Positions 1-11,768 of a DNA stretch of 64,000 nt are shown here, in pieces. The number at the start of each line of letters is the position of its first letter. The first letter of the stretch is position 1. The DNA comes from Chlorokybus atmophyticus. Its lineage: Eukaryota > Streptophyta > Chlorokybophyceae > Chlorokybales > Chlorokybaceae. The position numbers and the translations under genes were made by a program. Under the pieces are notes generated by a model. That model was not told the DNA's origin. It did no database searches and saw nothing but the letters and a program-made list of their open reading frames with translations. Location: the NCBI GenBank assembly GCA_009103225.1, contig RHPI01002262.1, positions 1,002,585 to 1,066,584 of the forward strand, given 5' to 3'.

Positions 1-2
1 TC

Positions 3-401
3 ATGCCCATGAACAAGGCTAAGCAGTGTGAGTTGTACAAGCGCAACTTGGATGCGCGTGTGCGCGATCAGCTGCGATACAACACAGCAACGGGACTTCC
101 TTGGATTCTAAAGGACTTGGCTAGCGTGCGGAAGTTGAACGTGTATATGTACAATAATGACACAGCGGTGCGGGAGAAGGCACATGTGGCAGCTGCGGCC
201 AAGCCGCAGAGGGTGGGAGGAAAGCGTTACCTTCAGCCGAGTGCGCACACGGCGAAAAAGGCGAAGACATTCACGCCTCATACTGGTGGCACATCTGCTA
301 GTGGTGCTACACCAGCTGCGGCTCGCACGTGTTACGTCTGTCATCAATCGGGTCACACTGCGAAAAACTGTCCCGCCAAGAAGGGCAAGAAGGTTGAATG
401 A
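3..401 (+). pseudogene. gag C-terminus with CCHC zinc knuckle (element A)
   Basis: This is the end of a Gag polyprotein, open from the window edge to a stop at 399-401. A single CCHC knuckle (C-x2-C-x4-H-x4-C, starting CYVCHQSGH) lies near residues 109-122, after a basic Ala/Lys/Thr-rich linker. It is followed by a lysine-rich tail. The part before the linker resembles the capsid end of element C gag. The knuckle would bind the element RNA during packaging. The true N-terminus is outside the window. Confidence 0.8.
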
Positions 402-855
402 AATTACGCCATGACCAATGTAGATGCGCTCATAGCCAGTTGCTTGAGATGCAAACAGCAAGTTGGTTTGATGATGTGTTTCAAGTGCATGTAATCACAC
501 ATGCATGGCAAGTTGCCACTCTTTGATGTTGAAAAAGTAGAAGAGAATGCTTGTGTGCTGGTACATATGGAATATAACACGCTTACCGATGTGTTGCATG
601 CATTAACTGAGTTGCACAATTAAGTACGGAACCTTCAGTATGGTGGAGATGGTGCCCAAGTATTATGGCCCATAATCGAAGCATATTCCGGAGGGGGTCT
701 GTGTTGAAGTAATTTAGCAAGTCATGAAACATGGACAGTGCCGTTATCAACAACATTAATCAACCCTCGCCTTGGTCACGGACTTTAGGCTACATCTCAA
801 GGACGGGTGGTACCTCTGTTGTGGACATGCAGTGGCTCAATGCAGGGTGTAAGCG

Positions 856-3800
856 TATCTTTCTTGATTGGCACTGGTGCAACACACAATTTCGTTGAGG
901 AATCATTGGTTGTGCAACATGATAGTGTAAAACCTCAGCACTTTCAGCTGCCGGTGCCGGGGGTGCGTTGCCAGTGAAAGGGGAAATAAGAATGAAGGTT
1001 AAGATTGGTAATTATCATGTCACTCTTACTTTCATAGTAATATCCATCGATATATCATGTCGATGAATATGTCTCATGTCTTTATACCACATCAACACCT
1101 GGCAGACGTTGATGTGGTATTAAGACATGAACGGCATGGACATTGAAAAATGATATTGGACACTGACGCACGCTTGTGCACAGTAAAGAAAGGTCGTAAG
1201 CGTGTAACATTGTCTGTGAAAAGGTTGCATAGCTTGGAGCACAAGCAGCCCGACCCTGCGCTACTACTACTTACTGCACTGCAATTGAAATGTGCGTTGC
1301 GCAAAAATACACCGGCTTTTTTGATACACTGGACGTCATAGGACGACTTTGTGCCGGGCAATACAGAAGGTGTTGCAGACATCATTGACAAGTACCAAGA
1401 TGTGTCCTTAAATGAGTTGCTAGGCTTACCTCCTGATCGAGATGTCAGACACACAATACCACTCATTCCGTGGTAGTGAGCCTCCGTTTCGGCCTATACA
1501 TAAGCTGAGCTCAGAGAATGGGGGGAAACTCAGATTAAAGAGTTACCAGAAAAGGGATTCCGAATGAGTCATTGAACCGAGATGTTCACCCGTTCGCGCG
1601 CCCATCTTGTTTGTAATGAAAAAGAATGGAAAGCTGCGCATGTGTGTGGATTACCGTGTTTTGAATAAAATCACGGTAAAGAATCGATACCCGTTGCCCT
1701 GGAATGATGATGTGTTTGATAAACTGTCGGGGAATGCGTACATTGGTACACTGGACTTGACAAATGGGTATCATCACATTCATATTCATCCTTCTGATGA
1801 TTTACAAGACAGCATTTTTAGAAACTGTTTGTGTAACACCTTTAGGCCATTATCAATACAGAACGTTACCTTTTTTATTGACAATTGCACCTGCAGTGTT
1901 TCAGAAGGAAATGAACAAATTCTTCACTGGCATACTTGCCAAGTATGTTATGGTTTACTTGGATGACGTAGTTATCTTCAGTAAAACCAAGGAAGCACAT
2001 AAGCAGCACTCAAAAGCGATGTTTGCCTTGCTGCGTATACATTGCTTGTTTGCCAATCTTGCAAAGTGTTACTTTTGCAAGACGGAGTTGTCATTCTTCG
2101 GGCACATTATGAGCGGTGCGGGTGTTATTACTTGACCCTCGCAAAGTGCAAGATTTGAAGGATTGGCCTTAACGTAAGAGTATCCATCGGTTGCAATAAT
2201 TCTTGGGTTTGACAAACTACTTTCACACGTTTATGATAGGGTAATCGACAATAGTGGTGCCCTCAATGAAAGTATTGCAAAAAGATGCTCCATACTTGTG
2301 GACGTCTGAATAAAAAGCTGTTATGCAACAGGTGAAGCTAGCTAGCTTCAACTGCAGCTCCAATGTTGGCATTGCTAGACTATGACAAGCATGTCATTGC
2401 GGCTAGCGATGCGTCCACCCTTGGGTGTGGTGCAATACTGTTGTAAGATAGCATACCATGTGCTTATGAGAGTAGGAAGTTCATCCCAGTAGAGGTGAAC
2501 TACACTACCATTGAGCAAGAGTCGCTTAGTATAGTACATGGTCTGAAAACATGGCAATGTTACCCGAAAGGGGTTCAGTTCACAGTGGTGACTGATTGTA
2601 ATCCATTTGTGTATTTCTAAACGCAGCAAAACTTGTCACAAAACCAAGCTCGCTGGGATGAGTTTGTGTCCAGGTTTACCTTTGAGTGAGTATACCGGCC
2701 AGGCAGAACCAATGTCATTGATTCTCAGAGTCGCTATCCGTCATTATTAACAGCCGTGCGTGCGCAACTGCTTGCGACATATGGTACATTGCCACCTGAT
2801 GATGAGTTTGTGCAAGCTGTTGTGCAAGGGTATGCTTTGGACCCAAAGTTCTCGGCAGAGGACAACGTGCAATAGCTTAACATAATAGACAACATGTATT
2901 ACATGGGCACAAGTTTGGGCATACCATGCCATGCTGAGTTGCGTGTGAATTGCATAGCTGATGTACACAATCCACCATACGCTGGGCATTAAGGCAAGCG
3001 CAACACTTATTGGTGGCCATCATTGCCTGTTGACGTGAAAACGGAATGTAGACACGTGTGACCAATGTAAGCGTGACAAGCCGTTACGTAAATACCCCGC
3101 TGGGTTGCTGCGACCATTGTGAATTCTTGATGGCATTTGGGAAAATGTGAGTATGGACTCATTACTAAGCTCTCAAAGACAGCATTAGGTCACATTGTAG
3201 TTGTTGTTTTTGTGGACCGTTTAACAAAGATGGTTCACGTTGTCCCTTGTTGCACGAAAATAGACAACGATGAGTTGGTAATCATTTTTGTTGCGTCTGT
3301 GTTTAAGTTGCATGGCTTGCCTCGCATGAGAATCTCGCATGAGAATCGCGAGTTGTGGTTCAATTCTGGAAGTCGCTATGCAGCTTCTTACAAATTCAGC
3401 TGATCATGAGCACAGATTACACGGATGGATGGTTAGACAGAATGCGCCAATCATGTTATCGAGGAAACCATCCGGCATTATGTGAGTCCGGATCAGAGTA
3501 ATTGGGATGTTTATCTCTCAATAGCTTTGATTTGCAATAATGCATGGCAAGAGAGTGTGGCAAAAACTCCATTTTTCTTGAATTATGGAATGCATCCATT
3601 AAGTCATGCAAACATTAAGTTGCCCACTACTGATATAACTCGCGTATCTGCAGCGCCCGCAATGGCTTCGGCTATGTAGGATAGGTTAGCGCTGGCAAAT
3701 GACTGCCTGCGCGCCGCGCTAGACACACACAAAGCCCAAGCTAATGTGCATCATAGAGAGGTCAACTACGATGTGGGATGTTCGGTGCTTCTCAGACCCA

Positions 3801-3952
3801 AAACATATCCATACAGGGAGTGGTACCCGCAAATTTTTCCCAAGCTAAATAGGCCCTTTCAAAGTTGTTATTCGGGTCGGCACACATGCGTATCGGTTGG
3901 AGTTGCCAAATTCAATATGCATTTACAATGTGTGGATGTACTAAAACCGTAA
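856..3952 (+). pseudogene. pol of element A: protease, RT, RNase H, integrase (broken)
   Basis: The remnants lie in order. A protease active-site-like GTGAT stretch is near 870-890, where DTGA would be expected. The pre-RT linker is at 1372-1470. RT runs over 1607-2135 with a finger motif (KLRMCVDYRVLNK), the LDL..GYHH block and the catalytic YLDDVVIFS box near 1950-1980. RNase H follows at about 2360-2700. Integrase comprises an HHCC-like region near 2990-3090 and a catalytic core at 3137-3403 (VVVVFVDRLTKMVH, then SVFKLHGLP). The integrase C-terminal segment is at 3482-3950. The frame changes many times, with stops and a frameshift inside RT near 1850, so no functional protein is possible. 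Relationship to element C is obvious at protein level. Confidence 0.85.
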
Positions 3953-4002
3953 CATTCTGACGGTCGGGTTCAACCTCCTCCACCCCCCGTTGCAGTGGAT
4001 GG

Positions 4003-4170
4003 CGACAATGTATTCGAGTATGAGGTGGAAGCATCTGAAGTCACCATAAGCCTTGACCGGACGTGCGCCGTCTTACTTGGTGAAATGAAAAGGGTATAGT
4101 GTTGAGCACAACACGTGGGAGCCTGAACGGAATGTTATCAATTGCCAAGAGAATCTTCGGGGGTATTGAA
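4003..4170 (+). pseudogene. chromodomain end of element A integrase (broken)
   Basis: The segment reads as a chromodomain: FEYEVEA at the start, a broken YLVKWKGY-like stretch, then HNTWEPE. Chromodomains at the integrase C-terminus guide chromoviruses to modified histone tails. The frame is shifted at least twice. The same domain is intact in element C at 42,235-42,493. Confidence 0.75.
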
Positions 4171-4308
4171 GTGCTGTGTCCACGCGCGGACGATAACAGG
4201 GTGCTGGCAGACATCTTTACTGCTTCAACCCTGGTTCTCTCACTACTTTAGTTCTCAGTGCTCATGGTGGGGCTTTGCTAACCCTTCAATGAAGACATTG
4301 AAACCTAA

Positions 4309-4750
4309 GTGGGGGGGGGGAGTGACGGTGTGCTACCTCTAAGGGCGGGAAAGCTTTGTATAAAGGTTTCCCGCCCTTATTGCGGATTAGATAAGGGTCC
4401 CAATGGGTATATACAGCTAGTTACGCCGTATTAGGGCCGTTGACCTAGTGTGTAGGCCCAAATGTAGTGTTACTTATGTGTAAATCTGATATCGACATGG
4501 GACATGAGTCTCGTGTCGATATCAGCTGTATGGCGGCACTGCTAATGCAGTAGTCATAGCTAGGGAATCTTCTACTTGGCGGTTGCCCCTGGCGGTGAGG
4601 AAGTTGTGGCTGGAGGTGGTGTTGGGATAGAGGATTGAAGGGAGGAGGTAGCACCCCTCTCTTTACAGTACTCAGGCGTGCATGTGCATGTGTGAGTGTC
4701 CTTAGAAGAATGACAAGGCAAGCGTCGAGGCAAATAGCGTGATATGAGTT
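4309..4750 (+). repeat. polypurine tract and start of 3' LTR (element A)
   Basis: The chromodomain is followed by AAGTGGGGGGGGGGAG, a polypurine tract that would prime plus-strand synthesis, and then TGACGGTGTG at 4323, the likely LTR start. The matching tract in element C (AAGTGGGGGGGAA) also immediately precedes TG. The LTR continues at least to the repeat inserted at 4751. No second LTR copy is in the window, so its true end cannot be set. Confidence 0.6.
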
Positions 4751-4946
4751 CATGAAGCGCATGAAATGCGCGCCCATGAACTCAAGAACTCGTTAATGAG
4801 TTATGAGACTCTTGTGCCCCTAGTGCCTTGGGCACTTGAGGGCACAAGCACTCACTAGACATGAGTTGTGAGTCACAAGCTTCTTGTCTAGTCGCTTGAA
4901 ACCCTAGCACGGCGGCGCCATCCTTGGCGTGGGGGGCGAGTGTGGT
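4751..4946 (+). repeat. 486-bp target-specific repeat, copy 1 (3'-truncated)
   Basis: This copy begins with CATGAAGCGC directly after the flank GATATGAGTT. It contains the compound terminal hairpin and the internal hairpin of the family (CTTGTGCCCC paired with GGGCACAAG) and stops matching the full copies after GTGTGGT. I define the hairpin end as 5'. The flank is the same as at the full copy at 41,747. Confidence 0.8.
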
Positions 4947-6700
4947 GCATTACTACACATAAGGCAGAGTTCAAGCTACGAAAGTCAAGGTTAGGTCATC
5001 CACAAGGATAGTCCGCACATGGGGGTAAAACATTGGTTGTCTCCTTCACAACGTCCACATGACTTCACGAATGCACGTGCACAAGAAGACAAAAGTCAAA
5101 TTGCACCAAGCTTGATGAGATAACTCAAGGATCAAAAAATAACCTACAACTTCTCACCGTTTACAATTATTGCACACTCTTGTTGACTGCCCACTATAAG
5201 TTGCACCCTTACACCAAGTCAATAGACTTAGGATGCAGCCATTAAGCAACTATTTTGTTATAAAGTACTTGCCAAATCAAACATTGCCCCGCAACCACGC
5301 TAATCACCGCTATCACCTGCACACATACAACTCAATTGTAAAGCAGTTTAGACAAATACAAAATACGACACAAGTACGATTACTTCCACAAACATGTATG
5401 TATGTGCTATGTTAGGCTTGTTACCACTTGACTTTGTGGTGCCCTGTAGAACGAGGCTATCACATGGCAATTTTCGTGCGGACTAATATGGAGCCCGACG
5501 TAACGGAGCACTGTCCTTGCAAAAGTACATGGCCTTTTGATAGAGGGCCTAAATGGCCCAAAACCCCACATAAGAGAGGGGAACAGAGGGGAAAACGGGG
5601 AAATATAAGCGGTTTCGCTTGCTAGGGGTCGACAATCGGCGTAATACTATTATAGGATTGCTACCGTACTGCCGGCTGCCGACTTTGACGCCGTGACCAA
5701 CTTGCTTAGGTTGTTAGTTAAGCCGTATGCTGCCGTGGTTGGACCGTGTCACGATGATGGTTGCGTGGGAATTACAAAAATTGAGATTTTCAAAAGCCAA
5801 AAATAGTAAACAGAATCGTCATTAATATATGAACTTCCCTCAGGTCTTGTCGATGGATGCGAAGTAGACATATCAAGCAGATATTCATGTTTGCCTATTT
5901 GTTAACTTAAAGCATCATGTAACTTTACCTTTATCAGATGTTTACCACCTTATATTATGTATGACATGAACAGCATAGCCTTTATTGTACCATGCTTGAT
6001 CGGCAAGCTTATAGCGTAATGTAAACTATAGCATAAAATGCGTATTTGCTGGTGAAAGTCGCAGCGATCCCCCCCCCCCTCCCCCCCCCCTTCAACATAT
6101 ACCGGATACGCACATACATGTATGTGTGCAAGCATTAATGTGCATACATGACCTAGCTACCTTGTATGGTACACCGCATGCTTGTAAAACATCCCCTCAT
6201 GCACCGTCGGTGCACGGCGTGCACGGCGGTAACTGCTGCCGACTATCGGCGGCCATGAGCTCACCGCTAAAAGCCTAATGCTAATAAGTTCCTAAGCGCG
6301 TCTAACGCCAGCTTTACTTTGGTTGGGCACTAAACACGTGGTTCAGCGAAAATAGCAGCCGCGGCGATTGGGCGGCTTATGATAGGTAAGAGCTTTCAGA
6401 CATTGGCCAAGACTCGACGGCCGACGTCACTGGATGACTGCAAGTGACGTCGGTCGTCAGTATATCCGCCACCGCAGAAGGGTGCAGGCGGGCGCCGAAC
6501 GCGCCCCTCAGCCTGCACCCTCTGCTAACATGATCATAATCAAGTTATGCAATCGGTAGCTTGTGAAGCTTACCTTGCAAGGCCCTGTGAGCCTGCACGC
6601 CATTGTTGTTGTCGTTGTTGTGCTACTTGAGCAGCCGCGACGGTGGCGCTGAGCTTATTGTTGAGGCCTTTGTGGTGGTGTTCATGCTGCTAGCTGTATA
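4947..6700. other. gene-free spacer with two consecutive perfect-arm hairpins
   Basis: I see no convincing coding sequence. A C-rich run (two poly-C tracts around a T) lies at about 6069-6090. At 6421-6453 an 11-bp inverted repeat (CCGACGTCACT/AGTGACGTCGG) forms a hairpin. It is followed at 6480-6520 by a second one with outer arms GGGTGCAGGC/GCCTGCACCC and inner arms GGGCGC/GCGCCC. The short ORFs here have no recognisable domain. Confidence 0.5.
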
Positions 6701-6706
6701 GCTTAA

Positions 6707-8883
6707 GTGCTTGATGAGACTGCATATACGAGGATGGGGGAAGAGGGGGATGGTGGTGAAGTTCAGACGGGCGCTACTGCACAAGCAACGCCAGAGCAAG
6801 GCTCGCCCGCATCTGCTGCCACTCTTCAAGCAGCTGCGCATTCAGCAATGCCAACCACAGCGCCAGCGGCAGGCATTTCGGCAGCGCCTACGGGAGGTGC
6901 TGTCTATGCCAGGCCCCGCACCGCCGACCACACCGCGCTCGAGCTTTGGAGAGACGCGCAGCCTGTCACCCCACCATCTGGCCGCTTCGTGGAGTCCCTT
7001 ACAATCCGGAACAAGCTCTTCTTGTATAAGAACTCCAATGCCAACTGGTTGTGCGGTCGCACTTGCGAGCTCAAGACAGGCAGAGACACGGGATGGGTGA
7101 AGGTGAAGGTAGAGTCAGTGCTCGTGCCCATGATGCATGGTCGCCTGTCTGGGGCGTCAGTCTGTTGCATCCTCATGAGGGTAATCTGGGCATGCGTCCA
7201 CGCTCGCATGGGTTCCATATGCTGCTCCCAGTGCTACTCACTCTGTCGCTAATGCTGAGGGACATCTGCCTAAGACTTTACGCCTGCATCGAGTAAAGGA
7301 CATTGGTAATGACGCTAATACGGCGCCGACGCTGCTGGACGCCACCCTCATTCGTGATGCTGGTGATGTCATCATGGCCATGGACGGACGCATCCTCAAA
7401 TCCGGGCATGACTCGCGCCAGTATGCCTTCTAAGACCAGGCTCGTGGCAAGAACTTGGGCTTCATAGAGAAGCGCCTATTGGATAACAGGCAGGGTATTC
7501 GGTTACATGGTTACCCCCCCTTGTTATGGACACTAGCTCAGCTATATTAGATGCTGCTGCAGCACTCGTGTGGTCCCCACTATGCTGATATGTTTAACAA
7601 CACGCGGCCGCAAGCTTATTTGGCAGGGCTAAGGTGGACAAGCTGTTCCATGAGCGCAAGCTCGTTGCATAACTTGATGCCCTGTACAGCGAGCAAGCTC
7701 AGGTCTGCATGCGAGACCGCCCTCCCGAGCAGCAAAAGTGTGCTCACACGTGCTTCACTTGGTTGCTGGCAATGCTAGCCTAGCATTAGATTTGTTGGAG
7801 GAAGTACCTTCAAGGCCTAGCAGATGATGGGGCCTGTTTCAACGCACTTGGCAGCTGTGGGCTGAGGCGCATGCGCGTGTGCGCAGCTGAGTTCATATGC
7901 GTGTTTGTATGCGTGCATGTGCAGCTGCTGTGTGTCCGCTTCAAGCATGCGTGTGCAGCTGTTGCGTTATGCGTCGTGTCGCCGTTGCTCCGGCATGCAT
8001 GCGTGTGCAGCTGCGTTGTCCACTTCAAGCATGTGCGTGCAGCTGTTGCGTCATGCATCATGTCGCCGTTGATCCGGTATGCGTGTGTGTGCAACTGCGT
8101 TTGTGTCCGCTGTAAGCATGCGTGCGCGGCTGCTGCATTGTGCGTCATATCGCTGTTGATTCAGCACGTGTGTGCGTGCTGATGTATTTTGATCCGCCTT
8201 GCATATGTGTTTGCTAATACGTGTGCAACTGCATTTCTGCTCGCTTGAAGCGCATGTGTGCAGCTGCTGCGTCATGGGTCATTGTTGATTCTGCACCGCG
8301 TGTGTGCCGCTACGTGCGTGTCTTTGTCCAACATGTGTGCAGCTGGTGCGTGCTTGCGGTGGTCTTGAGGTCTGCACCAGCCGTGCGCTTGTATGCGTGT
8401 GCCGCACGTGTGCCATTTGTTGCTATGAGTAGCGCGCTGGCGTGCAGCTGCTAGTAGCCATCCGCACTGTGTGTACAGTGAATCAAGTAGTAGCTATCAA
8501 TGGCCGTGCCAAGAGCTGAGCCTGCAGCTGAGGCCATTATGTCAGGAGTGTGTGCGGTGCATGCGCCTGCTGCGCACCCAAGTTATGTGCCATCTCAACA
8601 TACCGTGCTGCGTGCAGGCAGCAGCGTGGTCGCTCTGCTGTCGGGGGTCAGTAAGGGGAAGGCAAGGGGGCAACTTTACGACAAGACACCCACTACGCTG
8701 AGGAAGGTCTATCGTGGTGGAGGCCCGCGCCTCCCAACCGTGGCCGTGGCCAGTCGCGTGGACCCGAATGCGGACAACATGGCGGTGGCGCCCAGCAGTA
8801 TTTTTCGAGCCCGTACTACCCTCTTTATGGCCCATGATCAGTACCACCAGCAGCATGGGGAGGTCCACCTCCCCCATGGGTGA
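6707..8883 (+). pseudogene. putative gag region of DIRS-like element D
   Basis: An Ala/Thr/Pro-rich ORF (6707-7252), a shifted continuation (about 7310-7430) and a Gly/Arg-rich tail (8500-8883) precede the RT on the same strand, where a DIRS gag would be. No zinc knuckle or other diagnostic motif is visible, so the call rests on position and composition only. A tandem array at 7866-8460 interrupts it. Confidence 0.35.
7866..8460. repeat. degenerate tandem repeat, period about 80-90 bp
   Basis: The block AAGCATGCGTGTGCAGCTG plus TTGCGT..TGCGTC..TCGCCGTTG recurs near 7951, 8028, 8114 and (more weakly) 8248, with diverged units to 8460. Units differ by several substitutions. Every overlapping ORF on both strands is a Cys/Ala/His-rich by-product of the repeat and is not annotated as coding. 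Confidence 0.65.
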
Positions 8884-9572
8884 AGACAGAAAAACATCCG
8901 TCCCTGCCAGCTCCGCAGTAAGCAATAGCACGGTGCAGTAGCTTCGCAGTCTTTGTGCGCGGATTTTTGTATAGTGCACATGAGTAGGCATGTACATATT
9001 GTATCATAGCGTACGCTGAGAAGCATACACATGTGTGACCCTACTGTAGATTACATACACTTTGCGCTGGGCACTAGCATGCACTATCACCCAAGTGTAA
9101 TACATTACACTGTGACATGACAGTGTGCTAAGCCACTGTTGTGCTAGTAGGATACTTGATGCCAGTCGTGGCTCAGACCTTGTCGAGCTTGTTGCACACG
9201 CAATGACCATGCCAGCTCCTTTAAGCCCGGTGCTGCTATTATCGTTTAATTATGATTTGCAGCATACTTCTAAGCAATGTACTGCCATTGACATGCGGCC
9301 ATGTGATGCGCACGACAACAACTCGCCATGTGTAAAGGCGGCTACTGTACTCAAACGCCCATTAAGCGCCACAGTGTTGAGCATTGCCTCGACGGCTTTA
9401 AGAGAGCAACCCATCCATTGCGATGAGCATGCCGCGCCTGTGGAAGTGCCTCTAGCCACAAGTCTTAAAGTTCCCAACTTGCTGGATGCTTTGATACAGC
9501 AACTATTGCAGCAACGCATGCAGATGCCAGCACTTACTACCCATAGAGCTGGCGGAGCCGCCACCTGCTAAT

Positions 9573-11700
9573 GTGGAAGTGTTGTGCTCAAATGTAGAGC
9601 AAGAGCACTTGATGCACGAATTTTGGCGTGAGCTTAACATGCTGCACACTGAGCCTGTGGATCCCGAGGGTGATGAGCATCAATGGCAACACATTGTGCG
9701 TTCCTTAACATTGGATAGCGCTCATTCTGTTGCTATTTCACCTGGTCAGCAGCAAGAAGCGCGACGCACGTGGTTGACCACTAATACAAAATAAAAAGCG
9801 TCATGTGCTACACTGGTTGAGCCAAGGATATAAGTTGGATTGGGGGGGCACATCAGAAACCAAGCCAAAGAAGTTGGAAAAGGTGAAGAAGATGTTGCTG
9901 CATGAAGATTGCATTCCTAATTATGTTGAGACAATACTGCAAAGGGAAGCTCCAACTTCAATTGGATTGCGCAACAGGCAATCAGCTACACAACAGCGAG
10001 CATTAGTGCTTGACGAGTTGAACAATCTGATGCGCTCAGGTGCAATTTCTGCTGTACATCCTTCAGAGGTGAAGGTGATTGCAGGAATTAGAGTGGTTGA
10101 GAATGATAGCGGCAAGCTCCGCCTCATCATGGACCTGAGATACATCAATGCCTTTCTGGCACATATTCCCTTCAAGTATTAGCATTTCATTGCGTAATTG
10201 TACACACGCAAAGGCTACTATCGAGTGACAACGGACTTGAAGTCAGGCTATCATTATGTGCAATACATGCGGACAGCAAGCCCTACTTGGCAGTAGAATT
10301 TGAAAGAGTTGTATATACTGGTGGAATGTGCTGCCATTTGGCCTCAATCAAGCTTGCTTGCTGTTTACAAAGTTGTCCACAATCTTCACACCCTTGTGCA
10401 AGCTGGGCATAGGCTGCTTGTCATACATTGATGACATGCACCTGAGCCATGTCAATTGCCGGCATATGTGCTGGGGGCGCATCCTGCGGTTGTTGCGGCT
10501 TTTGACATGATTGGGCATGTTCGTCACTCTAAAGAAGTGTGTGCTTTGGCCGCAACTATGTGTCAAGCTGTTGGGCTTGCTCTTAGACACCGAGCGTGGT
10601 GTGTTCAGCATACCCCCTAACAAGCTATAGTGGAGCGGATTTGCAAGTTGATAAACTCGGACGTTATGACGAAGCGCATGTTGGCAAAGGTGGCAGGAAA
10701 ATTGGTGGCAATAAAATTGGCTTTGGCTCCCGCTTACATGTATGCACGCTGGCTGCTACATCTAACCACCGATTAGAATGATTGGGATGAGAATTTACAC
10801 CACCACCGTTGTTGAATTTCTTGCTATGGTTGCAGCGAAGCCTGCCGCAATCTAATTGTTTTGCATGCTAAAAGCCGCCACTTGCACATGAGTTGCGTGT
10901 TGACGCCTCTGGACCATGGGTTGGGGTGCTACAGGCGCATGGGCGGCAACGGTGGAAAATTTTGCTCCTTGGCAACAAGGTCTGCCTTCCATAATGAAGG
11001 AGGCATTGGCGTATGTAGCTGCCTTTTTGGAGTTGACACGACAGCAACTAGCATTGCGTTATGCCACTGTGAGGATCATTGGCGATCGTCAGCCCGCCGT
11101 GGCCATGCTGACGAAGCTGACAACATCGCATCCAGCAGTGCAATTGGCATTACATCATTTGTGGCAATTTTTGTAAGAATGAGACTTGGCCGTCTCCGTG
11201 GTGTGGGAGCCACGTGCGCGCGTGGTAGCTGAAGATGCGCTGTTGAAGCTGCCAGACAGAGGGAATTGGGCTTTGGCGAACACACTCACTGCGTGAATCT
11301 AATCCCTGTTTGGATTACCTTGCCTGGATGTGTTTGCAGCGGACTGGAATGCCAGATTGGCAGCATTAATGTCAGGTGTGCCGATGCCAGGAAGCGTGGG
11401 CAATGCACTAACCTCTGATTAGAGGCAAGCTTGGCTAGAGGCTGGCAAGGGGATATTATGGTTTCACCCTCTGTTCGCCCTCCTGCATCAAGCAGCTGCA
11501 TTATTGCAACATTGTTGTCTACCAGCTATTGTACTGTTGCCAAAATGGCACTTTTTTGAATGGTGGCCTGCTGTCATGGCATGGCCAAAGCGAGACACGC
11601 GTCATATGGGCAAGCACAGGGACTGGTTTATGAAAGGCACCACAGTGCCCAACAATACCATTAACCCGGGATTATACACGTACATTGTGGCTTATGTCAC
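9573..11700 (+). pseudogene. DIRS-type reverse transcriptase/RNase H (element D)
   Basis: The region 9805-10,182 has the pre-RT block GYKLDW, the SGAIS block, and the RT finger motif GKLRLIMDLRYINAF. The stretch 10,210-10,260 gives YYRVTTDLKSGYHYV. At 10,328-10,430 the LPFGLNQA block is followed by the catalytic box YIDDMHLSH. RNase H-like sequence follows at 10,916-11,176. The post-RNase H segment typical of DIRS pol follows, with DVFAADWNA near 11,325-11,350 and a tryptophan-rich LLPKW...WW block at about 11,530-11,570. Frames change at least four times. The protein would copy the element RNA through a circular intermediate rather than through LTR priming. Confidence 0.8.
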
Positions 11701-11768
11701 ATGGGAACCAGAGGTACATACCTGTTGTGTAAGTACATCAGCATACTTTGCGCGCCTTTCCACACACC

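Larger units (their letters stand above)
1..4750 (+). mobile_element. Ty3/gypsy chromodomain retrotransposon A, decayed, 5' end outside window
   Basis: The order gag zinc knuckle, protease, reverse transcriptase, RNase H, integrase, chromodomain, polypurine tract and LTR start is that of a Ty3/gypsy chromovirus. The window begins inside gag, so the 5' LTR and leader are missing. Every domain is broken by stops or frameshifts. The protein is clearly related to element C (35.7-43.2 kb) but more decayed, so it is probably the older insertion. A copy of the 486-bp repeat interrupts its 3' LTR at about 4750. Confidence 0.9.

Noticed and set aside
7871-8454. Several long Cys/His/Ala-rich ORFs on both strands
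   Set aside because: They are translations of a degenerate tandem repeat and shift frame from unit to unit.
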